Shown: positions 6,381 through 12,776 of the stretch, piece by piece | Numbering within the stretch: position 1 is the first letter of the stretch | Layout: each line of letters begins with the position of its first letter | Notes under the pieces: model-generated | What the model saw: only the letters and a program-made list of their open reading frames with translations | Databases searched by the model: none | Told to the model about the DNA's origin: nothing | Translations under genes and position numbers: made by a program | From: an uncultured Luteimonas sp. | GTDB taxonomy: Bacteria; Pseudomonadota; Gammaproteobacteria; Xanthomonadales; Xanthomonadaceae | DNA length: 29,396 bases | Direction of reading: 5' to 3' | Assembly (NCBI GenBank): GCA_938008415.1 | Contig: CALLKI010000018.1 | Span: 1-29,396, forward strand

Positions 6381-8024
6381 TCATTGCCGGCGGCCGGACA
6401 GCATCCTTCCGCCCTGGTGCAGGTCGAGCGAGACGACCCGGCCGTCGCCACCGCGCCGGAACACGATCCGGATGCCGAACGCCGGCGCCTCGAACGTATC
6501 CTCGCCCGCGGGATCGAGCGCGAACTCGCCCTGCCCGGTCGCCTGCGCGTACAGCCGGCCGTCGCGGGCACGCACCGCGAGCACGAAGCCAGGCTGCAGT
6601 TCGTAACCGCCCGCGTAGGCGGCAAGCGCTTGCGCCGGCAGCGCCGGGGCGGCAGGCGGCGCCTCGCCGGCGATCCGCACCGCCGGCATCTCGCCGCCCA
6701 TCTGCCGCCACACGAAGCCCTGGCTGCCATCGGCATTCTTCCGCGGGCGCAGGATCGCGTCGAACGCCAGCGGGAAGAAGTCGCCGGCGTCGTCGTAGCC
6801 CATCTCGAACTCGGGCTGGCCCGCGGGATGCACGAACAGCTTCCCGTCGCGCACGCGCAGCGTCATCCTCATCGCGCCCTGCAGCTGGTACTCGCCTGCA
6901 AGGGCCTCGAGCAGTTCCGGCGGTGGCGCCACCGCCTTGCGCGGCTTGCCGGCGGGGAACGACGCATCCACCAGGGGCAGCGCCAGGCTGCCCAGGCCGC
7001 CGATGGAATTCCAGGTGGTGTCGGACAGCACCACCACACCGCGCCGGCGCTCGCGGTCCACGGATACGAAGGACGAGAAGCCGCCGGTGCCGCCCTCGTG
7101 CACGAGCACGGCGCGGCCGCCGGCCTGCGCCAGCATCCAGTTCATCGCCATCGGCGGCTGGTCGCCGACCTTCTGTTGCGCCAGTTCGATCGCCTGCGCG
7201 AGCGGGGTTTCGACCAGGCCGAGGTTCGCCTGCACGTAGCGCACCATGTCGTCGAGCGTGGCACGCACGCCGCCCACGCCGGCCAGGTCCACCGCGAAGG
7301 TCCAGCCCGGGGTCTCCTGGCCGTTCGGCAGATGCCCCGCAGCCGGGCGCACGCCCTCCGGCCGGTCGGCGACGTAGGCCTTGTCCATGCCCAGCGGCCG
7401 GAACAGCCGCTCCTTCAGCAGCGTCTCGAAATCCACGCCGGCGCGCCGCGCAACCGCGTACGAAAGCAGCATCGACGCGAAGTTGCTGTACTCGAACTTC
7501 GTGCCGGGCGCGGAGTCCAGCTTCACGTCGCCCAGCGAAGCCAGCAGCGCGTCCACGGTCAGGTTGGCGTACGGGTCGCGCGCATCGGTGGCGCCGAGCC
7601 GTGACGGCAGCACCGGCAGGCCGCTGGTATGGGTGACGATGTGGCGCAGCAGGATCGGCCGGCCCTCGAACTCCGGCACCTTCGTGCCTTCCGGCAGGTA
7701 GTCGGCCAGCGGATCGTCGAGGCTCGCCCTGCCCTGCACGACCAGGTCCGCGAGCAGGGTCGCGGTCATGGTCTTGGCGACCGAGCCGATCTCGAACGCG
7801 GTGTCCGGGCCGATGCGCCCCTCGTCCCCGGGATCGGCGCAGCGGAAGGCGCGCGCCACACGGTCCGGCCCGACCACCGCCACCGCCATGCAGGCGCGGG
7901 TGCGGTCGCCCGCCAGCCGGGCATCGACGATGCCGCGCAGGCCTTCGTCGGTCAGGACATCGGCGCGCGCGCCCGTGGCGGCGAACGCGAGCGAGAGGGC
8001 AAGCAGTGCGTGTCGTGCGGTCAT
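6381..8024 (-). CDS. Exported serine hydrolase (class C beta-lactamase/penicillin-binding-protein fold)
   Basis: The 547-residue protein has a signal peptide (MTARHALLALSLAFAATGARA). Its catalytic domain shows SVAK (S81, K84), YSN (Y179-N181), THTSGLP and a late HEGGTGG motif in place of the KTG triad. Two C-terminal modules of about 80-90 residues follow, each opening with an Aa-x-Y-x-L pattern (ALAGEYQLQG; LAAYAGGYELQPG) and resembling the small beta-barrel tails of peptidase-like family members. It may be an esterase or D-amino-acid peptidase; nothing points to antibiotic resistance. Two adjacent ATGs (8027 and 8024) are possible; AAGGAG lies seven bases before 8024, a better spacing than four for 8027. 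Nothing in the context assigns a substrate. Confidence 0.87.
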   Translation of the reverse strand: MTARHALLALSLAFAATGARADVLTDEGLRGIVDARLAGDRTRACMAVAVVGPDRVARAFRCADPGDEGRIGPDTAFEIGSVAKTMTATLLADLVVQGRASLDDPLADYLPEGTKVPEFEGRPILLRHIVTHTSGLPVLPSRLGATDARDPYANLTVDALLASLGDVKLDSAPGTKFEYSNFASMLLSYAVARRAGVDFETLLKERLFRPLGMDKAYVADRPEGVRPAAGHLPNGQETPGWTFAVDLAGVGGVRATLDDMVRYVQANLGLVETPLAQAIELAQQKVGDQPPMAMNWMLAQAGGRAVLVHEGGTGGFSSFVSVDRERRRGVVVLSDTTWNSIGGLGSLALPLVDASFPAGKPRKAVAPPPELLEALAGEYQLQGAMRMTLRVRDGKLFVHPAGQPEFEMGYDDAGDFFPLAFDAILRPRKNADGSQGFVWRQMGGEMPAVRIAGEAPPAAPALPAQALAAYAGGYELQPGFVLAVRARDGRLYAQATGQGEFALDPAGEDTFEAPAFGIRIVFRRGGDGRVVSLDLHQGGRMLSGRRQ

Positions 8025-8110
8025 CATCCGGCTCCTTCGGCAATTCCACGCCATGACGCAGGCACGGCAGGAAACGTGACACAGCCGCGGCAGGATCACC
8101 CGGCGGGACT

Positions 8111-9355
8111 TCAATCCACGAGCAGCCGGCGCATCGCCCTGGCGAAACGCGCGGCGATGGCCTCGCGCGCGACGTGCACGCCGCCGTCCACCACCCGCCG
8201 CCCGGCGACCCTCACCTCGCGCATTAGGTTGCGGTTGCCGCTGAAGATCCAGCGCTCGGCGATGTCGTCCGTGGTCGCGCCGGCGAGCTGCGGCGCATCC
8301 CCGTCCAGCAGGACCGAATCCCCGGTGCCGGCGAAGCCGCTGGCGTTCGCGGCCGAGGCCAGCACGTCCCGCAGCAGGCTCGCGCCCGCGCCCGGGATGC
8401 CATCGTGCGCGGCGATGATGCGCCGCCGCGTGGCCAGCCGTTGCCCGTACTCGAGCCAGCGCAGCTCCTCGACCGGCGAGACCGAGACGTGCGAATCCGA
8501 GCCGATGCCCCAGGCGCCACCCGCCTCCAGGTAGTCGTGCAGGCGGAACAGGCCGTCGCCGAGATTGGCCTCGGTGGTCGGGCACAGCGCGATGGTCGCG
8601 CCGGACCTGGCCACCGCGACCACCTCCCAGTCGTTGAGGTGGGTGGCGTGGACCAGGGTCCAGCGTGCGTCCACCTCCGCGTTCTTCACCAGCCACTCCA
8701 CCGGCCGCAGGTCGCGCACCGCCAGGCAGTCCTGCACCTCGCCCACCTGCTCGGCGATGTGGATGTGGATGCGCGTGTCCGCCGGCAATGCCGCCAGTAC
8801 CGTACGCATGGCCTCGGGTGGCACCGCGCGCAGGCTGTGCAGCGCGCAGCCGACGCGGAGCATGTCGTCCTGGCGCGCGCGCAGCGCCTCGAACAGGCGC
8901 AGGTAGCCCTCGGCGTCGTTGCCGAAGCGCCGCTGGCGCTCGTTGAGCGGGCGCCCGTCGAAGCCGCCGGTCATGTACAGCACCGGCAGCAGGGTCAGGC
9001 GGATGCCGGCCTCCCGCGCGGCGGCGGCCAGCGCGTCCGACATCGCCGTCGGCACCGCGTACGGCGTGCCGTCCGGCGCGTGGTGCAGGTAATGGAACTC
9101 GCAGACCGTGGTGTAGCCGGCCTCGAGCATCTCGACGTAGAGCTGCGCGGCCACCGCGTGCAGCGTATCCGGGTCGAAGCGCGCGGCCATGCGGTACATG
9201 GTCTCGCGCCAGGTCCAGAACGAATCGGAAGGGTGGGTCCGCCGCTCCGCCAGCCCTGCCATGGCCCGCTGGAAGGCGTGCGAATGCAGGTTGGCGATGC
9301 CGGGCAGGCGCCAGCCCGCGGGCACGGATTCGATCGGCAGGTTCGGCTCGGGCAT
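8111..9355 (-). CDS. hutF: Formimidoylglutamate deiminase
   Basis: This 414-residue amidohydrolase converts N-formimino-L-glutamate to N-formyl-L-glutamate in the five-step histidine pathway, which then needs HutG. Motifs are the metal ligands HSH in ANLHSHAFQRAMAGLAE (H24, H26), SDSFWTWRETMYR, EFHYLHHAPDG, HIHIAEQ, LVHATHL and GIGSDSHVSVSPVEELRWLEYG. The N-terminus is about 40 residues shorter than the Pseudomonas HutF I remember (about 453): the protein starts just before the first metal motif and lacks most of the N-terminal beta-sandwich segment. An in-frame stop near 9384 leaves no room for a longer form. There is no clear ribosome site. It is divergent from hutI. Confidence 0.92.
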   Translation of the reverse strand: MPEPNLPIESVPAGWRLPGIANLHSHAFQRAMAGLAERRTHPSDSFWTWRETMYRMAARFDPDTLHAVAAQLYVEMLEAGYTTVCEFHYLHHAPDGTPYAVPTAMSDALAAAAREAGIRLTLLPVLYMTGGFDGRPLNERQRRFGNDAEGYLRLFEALRARQDDMLRVGCALHSLRAVPPEAMRTVLAALPADTRIHIHIAEQVGEVQDCLAVRDLRPVEWLVKNAEVDARWTLVHATHLNDWEVVAVARSGATIALCPTTEANLGDGLFRLHDYLEAGGAWGIGSDSHVSVSPVEELRWLEYGQRLATRRRIIAAHDGIPGAGASLLRDVLASAANASGFAGTGDSVLLDGDAPQLAGATTDDIAERWIFSGNRNLMREVRVAGRRVVDGGVHVAREAIAARFARAMRRLLVD

Positions 9356-9377
9356 GAAGGACGATCGGGGCGGGAAT

Positions 9378-9387
9378 ACGCTAGGCT
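9378..9387. promoter_or_regulatory. Candidate divergent hutF/hutI promoter core
   Basis: The sequence ACGCTAGGCT offers TAGGCT on the plus strand (9382-9387) towards hutI and TAGCGT on the minus strand (9378-9383) towards hutF, in the 135-base gap between the genes. Both are weak -10 matches without a clear -35. No copy of the dyad found upstream of hutU is present here, so common control of the hut genes is not visible from sequence. Confidence 0.25.
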
Positions 9388-9490
9388 ACCGCTTCGCCGT
9401 CCATGTTCACAGGCCAGCGCATGCCCGACCCAGCCGCGACCCTCCGACTCGCCGTGCCGGGCCGCCCGTGCCCCCGGGGGAGTGGCGCCC

Positions 9491-10711
9491 GTGGCTGAGC
9501 GCTGGGACGGACTGGTCATCGGCGCGTCGTTGGCCACGCTCGAAGGTGACGCGGGATACGGCGCCATCCCCGACGGTGCGCTCGCCTGGCGCGACGGCCG
9601 CATCGCCTGGGTCGGGCCGCGTGCGGAACTGCCGGGCCCTGTCCACGCGCTCGCCGCGGAAGTGGTCGAGGCCGACGGCGGCTGGATCACGCCCGGGCTG
9701 GTGGACTGTCACACGCACCTGGTGTTCGCCGGCGACCGCGCCGGCGAGTTCGAGCAGCGCCTGCACGGCGCCAGCTACGAGGAAATCGCGCGCAACGGCG
9801 GCGGCATCGTCTCCACCGTGCGCGCGACCCGGTCCGCGGACGAGGATGCCCTGCTCGCGTGTTCGCTGCCGCGGGCACGGGCGCTCGTGGCCGATGGCGT
9901 GACCACGCTGGAGATCAAGTCCGGCTACGGCCTGGATTTCGACAGTGAGCGCAGGATGCTGCGGGTCGCGCGCCGGATCGGCGAGGCGCTCGGCATCGGG
10001 GTATGCACCACCTTCCTCGGCGCCCACGCCCTGCCCCCGGAGTTCGCCGGGCGTGCGGACGACTACATCGCCGAGGTCTGCGCCTGGCTGCCACGCCTGC
10101 ACGCCGAAGGGCTGGTGGACGCGGTGGACGCCTTCGCCGAGCGCATCGCCTTCACCGCCGCGCAGACGCGGCGCGTGTTCGACGCCGCGCGCGCGCTCGG
10201 CCTGCCCGTGAAGCTGCACGCGGACCAGCTCGGCGACGGCGGCGGCGGCGCTCTGGTGGCGGAATACGGCGGGCTGTCCGCCGACCACGTCGAATACACC
10301 TCGCCCGAAGGCGTGCGCGCGATGGCCACGGCGGGAACGGTCGCGGTGCTTCTGCCGGGCGCGTTCCACGTGCTGCGCGAAAAGAAGCTGCCGCCGATCG
10401 ACGGGTTCCGCGCACATGGCGTGCCGATGGCGGTCGCCACCGACTGCAATCCCGGCACCTCGCCGCTGCTGTCGCTGCGCCAGGCCATGCAGCTGGCCTG
10501 CACCCTGTTCCGGCTGACGCCCGAGGAGGCGCTGCGCGGTGCGACCGTGAACGCGGCGCGCGCCCTCGGCCTGCGCGACCGCGGCGTCCTGCGTCCCGGC
10601 ATGCGCGCCGACTTCGTACACTGGCGCGTCGGGCAGCCGGCGGAACTTTGCTATTGGCTCGGCGGGTCGCTGGTTTCGGCGGTCCATGCCGGCGGACGGA
10701 AGATTTCCTGA
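9491..10711 (+). CDS. hutI: Imidazolonepropionase
   Basis: This 406-residue metal-dependent amidohydrolase opens the ring of 4-imidazolone-5-propionate to give N-formimino-L-glutamate, the third step of histidine degradation. The first metal motif is VDCHTHLVFAG (H74, H76). Also seen are GGGIVSTVRATR, TTLEIKSGYGLDFDSE, LHADQLGD, SADHVEYTS and the C-terminal ATDCNPGTSP. I chose the GTG at 9491 because GGGGGAG lies eight bases upstream and the protein then has the usual family length; an in-frame GTG at 9482 is a poorer fit, and no suitable ATG exists upstream. An exported dipeptidase gene follows after 14 bases, probably in the same transcript. Confidence 0.95.
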   Translation: MAERWDGLVIGASLATLEGDAGYGAIPDGALAWRDGRIAWVGPRAELPGPVHALAAEVVEADGGWITPGLVDCHTHLVFAGDRAGEFEQRLHGASYEEIARNGGGIVSTVRATRSADEDALLACSLPRARALVADGVTTLEIKSGYGLDFDSERRMLRVARRIGEALGIGVCTTFLGAHALPPEFAGRADDYIAEVCAWLPRLHAEGLVDAVDAFAERIAFTAAQTRRVFDAARALGLPVKLHADQLGDGGGGALVAEYGGLSADHVEYTSPEGVRAMATAGTVAVLLPGAFHVLREKKLPPIDGFRAHGVPMAVATDCNPGTSPLLSLRQAMQLACTLFRLTPEEALRGATVNAARALGLRDRGVLRPGMRADFVHWRVGQPAELCYWLGGSLVSAVHAGGRKIS

Positions 10712-10725
10712 CCAGAGGGGACAAC

Positions 10726-11931
10726 ATGCGCAAGCAGATCCTGGCCTTCGCCATCCTTTCCCTGTTGGGCGCCGGCAGCGCCCACGCGCAGGCGACCGAC
10801 GCCGCGCGCAGGCTCGCGCAGGACGCGATCATCGTGGACACCCACATCGACGCCCCGGGCATGCTGCAGGAACGCTGGGCGGACCTTGGCCAGGAGGCCC
10901 CGGACCGCGAGTTCGACTACCCGCGCGCGCGCGCCGGCGGGCTCGACATCGCGTTCATGTCCATCTACACCTCGGCGCGCGAGGACGAGGCCGGCGAAGC
11001 CTGGCAATCCGCACACGCCCAGATCGACGCGGTCGAGGCGCTGGTGTACCGGCACCCCGACAAGTTCGCCATCCTCACCTCGCCCCGCGACGTCGAGCGC
11101 CTGCGCGAGGGCGGCCGCGTGCTGCTGCCGCTGGGCATGGAGAACGCCGCGCCGATCGGCGACGACCTGTCGCGGCTGAAGGAGTTCTACGACCGCGGCA
11201 TCCGCTACATCACGCTTGCCCACAGCGCCGCCAACCGCGTCGCCGATTCCTCCTACGGCACCGAGCGCAAGTGGAACGGGCTCAGCCCGTTCGGCCGCGA
11301 GCTCGTCGCCGAGATGAACCGGCTCGGGATCATGGTCGACGTCTCGCACATCTCCGACGAGGCCGCCGCGCAGGCCATCGCCCTGAGCAAGGCGCCGGTG
11401 ATCGCCAGCCATTCCGCGTTCCGCCACTTCACGCCGGGCTTCGAGCGCAACATCAGCGACGAACTGGCGAAGGCCGTCGCCGCCAGCGGCGGCGTGGTCC
11501 AGATCCCGTTCGGCACCGCGTTCGTCGAGCCGAAGGCCGCCGAGGTGATGCAGGCGAAGTTCCGTGCCCGCGCCGAGTTCGAGCGCCGCAATGCCGAGCT
11601 CGTGGCCCGGGGCGAGCCGCCCCTGGACCGCCAAGCCTTCGAGCAGGCCTTCGACCGCGAGCACCCGGCACCGACGACCACGCCGATCGAGTCGGTGCTC
11701 GACCAGATCGACTACGCGGTGAAGCTCATCGGCGTCGACCATGTCGGTCTCGGTTCCGACTTCGACGGCGTGGGCGGGGAGCTGGCCGAGGGCCTGCGCA
11801 GCGTCGCCGACTACCCGAACCTCATCGCCGGGCTGCAGGCGCGCGGCTATTCCGACGCGGACATCCGCAAGATCCTCGGCGGCAACCTGCTGCGGGTCTG
11901 GCGCGAGGTCGAGGCCGCGGCGGAGCGCTGA
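10726..11931 (+). CDS. Exported membrane dipeptidase (peptidase family M19)
   Basis: The 401-residue precursor has a signal peptide (MRKQILAFAILSLLGAGSAHAQ). It is a zinc-dependent renal-dipeptidase-type enzyme that splits dipeptides, including D-residue-containing ones in some relatives. Metal and catalytic motifs are VDTHIDAP (H40, D42), LPLGMENAAP (E139), VDVSHISDEA, VIASHSA and HVGLGSDFDGVGG. The ribosome site AGAGGGG lies just upstream of ATG 10726. It follows hutI by 14 bases, so a shared transcript could link extracytoplasmic dipeptide hydrolysis to histidine use. Substrate preference is not readable from the sequence. No terminator intervenes between the two genes. Confidence 0.93.
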   Translation: MRKQILAFAILSLLGAGSAHAQATDAARRLAQDAIIVDTHIDAPGMLQERWADLGQEAPDREFDYPRARAGGLDIAFMSIYTSAREDEAGEAWQSAHAQIDAVEALVYRHPDKFAILTSPRDVERLREGGRVLLPLGMENAAPIGDDLSRLKEFYDRGIRYITLAHSAANRVADSSYGTERKWNGLSPFGRELVAEMNRLGIMVDVSHISDEAAAQAIALSKAPVIASHSAFRHFTPGFERNISDELAKAVAASGGVVQIPFGTAFVEPKAAEVMQAKFRARAEFERRNAELVARGEPPLDRQAFEQAFDREHPAPTTTPIESVLDQIDYAVKLIGVDHVGLGSDFDGVGGELAEGLRSVADYPNLIAGLQARGYSDADIRKILGGNLLRVWREVEAAAER

Positions 11932-11960
11932 CCGCCACAGTCTCCCCGCGAAAGGTCAAC

Positions 11961-11995
11961 GCAAAAAGGAAAGCCCCGCGCCTGCGGGGCTTTCC
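11961..11995 (-). terminator. Rho-independent terminator of the bTHX gene (possibly bidirectional)
   Basis: A perfect 12-base stem (GGAAAGCCCCGC at 11968-11979, GCGGGGCTTTCC at 11984-11995) closes a four-base loop. On the minus strand the stem is followed by TTTTTGC, a proper U-tract, placing it directly after the bTHX stop. On the plus strand there is no U-run after the stem, but it could still help to end the hutI-dipeptidase transcript. Confidence 0.85.
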
Positions 11996-12018
11996 CGTTG
12001 ATGGCGGAGGCGGAAGCC

Positions 12019-12204
12019 TCACTCCGCCTTGTCGGCAGCCTTCCTGACGACGGCCTTCTTCGCCGCCGCCTTGGCCACGGCCTTCTTCGCGACCGGGGCG
12101 GACGCGCTCCCGGTGGCCTTCTTCACCGGCTTGCGGCGGCGCGCATTGCCGTAGCTGGAATTGTAGCGCTTGCCCTTGGCGGTCTTGAGGTCGCCCTTGC
12201 CCAT
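12019..12204 (-). CDS. Small ribosomal subunit protein bTHX with Ala/Lys-rich tail
   Basis: This is a 61-residue basic protein. The N-terminal block MGKGDLKTAKGKRYNSSYGN matches the THX ribosomal protein pattern (MGKGDxKTxxGKxxxxxYG), which stabilises the head of the 30S subunit. Residues about 28-61 are a low-complexity tail rich in Ala, Lys and Val (KKAVAKAAAKKAVVRKAADK), absent from the short Thermus protein and reminiscent of histone-H1-like tails. ATG 12204 is chosen because the conserved block begins there and AGGAG lies about ten bases upstream; the longer frame to 12249 has no family match. It is monocistronic, with its own terminator. Confidence 0.85.
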   Translation of the reverse strand: MGKGDLKTAKGKRYNSSYGNARRRKPVKKATGSASAPVAKKAVAKAAAKKAVVRKAADKAE

Positions 12205-12267
12205 CGTGTAATTGCTCCTGATGCGTTTCGGGGGATCGTCAGCGGCCATCGCCGCAGGCCGCGAATC

Positions 12268-12699
12268 CTAGCATGCGCGGGTCGCGTCCCCGCAGCCGCT
12301 GCCGGCCGCCGAGGCGCGCTCGGCCGCATGGGTGAGCCGCAGGTTCAGCAGGTGCGCCCCCGCAAGCAGGAGGCCGCCGGCCACCATCACCGCCGCGTGC
12401 CGCAGCCCATGCTCGTGCAAAACGGTGAAGGTGCCCAGCCACACCAGCGCCAGCCCGGGCACGAGCAGCGCCCAGGCATGGAAGGCACGGTGCCTGCGCC
12501 AGCCGGACACGAGGGTGGATACCCCCAGCAGCGTGGCGAACACCACGAATGCCTGGTCGAGGTCCACCCGGCCCCAGAGCCCCAGGCCGAAGGCCGGCAG
12601 CGCCGCGGCCAGCAGCGGCAGCAGCGCGCAGTGCACCGCGCACAGGAACGAGGCGGCAAAGCCGACCCGGTCGGCCTGCTTGAGGAATGGAGTGCCCAT
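12268..12699 (-). CDS. MerC-family inner-membrane protein
   Basis: The 143-residue protein has about four hydrophobic helices (roughly 12-40, 48-65, 74-92 and 102-120). It carries the cysteine pair CAVHC (C20, C24) in the first helix, as in MerC (PF03203), a mercuric-ion uptake protein. The C-terminus has two more cysteines (SGCGDATRAC). No merR, merT, merP or merA is nearby. Instead the gene is divergent from a ZnuD-type receptor, with a Zur-like box between them, and zur lies beyond the receptor. A role in moving zinc or another thiophilic metal across the inner membrane is therefore more likely than mercury resistance, but this is inference. GGAAG precedes ATG 12699. Confidence 0.82.
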   Translation of the reverse strand: MGTPFLKQADRVGFAASFLCAVHCALLPLLAAALPAFGLGLWGRVDLDQAFVVFATLLGVSTLVSGWRRHRAFHAWALLVPGLALVWLGTFTVLHEHGLRHAAVMVAGGLLLAGAHLLNLRLTHAAERASAAGSGCGDATRAC

Positions 12700-12727
12700 G
12701 TGACTTCCGGCCTATGCGACCCGTTTT

Positions 12728-12742
12728 TGTAACATTATAACA
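12728..12742. promoter_or_regulatory. Zur-like box with two overlapping divergent -10 elements
   Basis: The 15-base imperfect palindrome TGTTATA-A-TGTTACA (minus-strand reading; 5 of 7 arm positions pair) sits in a rare A/T-rich patch (12724-12752). The minus strand contains TGTTATAAT, a perfect extended -10 for the MerC-like gene (TATAAT at complement 12734-12739). The plus strand contains TATAAC (12736-12741) for the receptor. Predicted leaders are about 28-29 nt on both sides. Xanthomonas Zur is known to repress zinc-uptake genes through AT-rich palindromes, so one Zur dimer could shut both genes. Confidence 0.65.
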
Positions 12743-12776
12743 TCATCTTTTCGTCCCCCCACCCCATGTACCAGCC

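Noticed and set aside
6381..8024. Beta-lactamase resistance gene
   Set aside because: The SxxK/YxN fold is shared with many esterases and peptidases. The C-terminal double module and lack of a KTG motif argue against a true AmpC.
8025..8696. An N-terminal extension of the serine hydrolase frame
   Set aside because: It crosses into hutF coding sequence in another frame and precedes a clean signal peptide with its own ribosome site.
8405..9490. A 362-codon upstream extension of the hutI frame
   Set aside because: The extension is antisense to hutF and has no family match; hutI homology begins at the GTG at 9491.
12268..12699. Mercury resistance operon
   Set aside because: Only a MerC-like gene is present. 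There is no merR, merT, merP or merA, and the neighbours are zinc genes.
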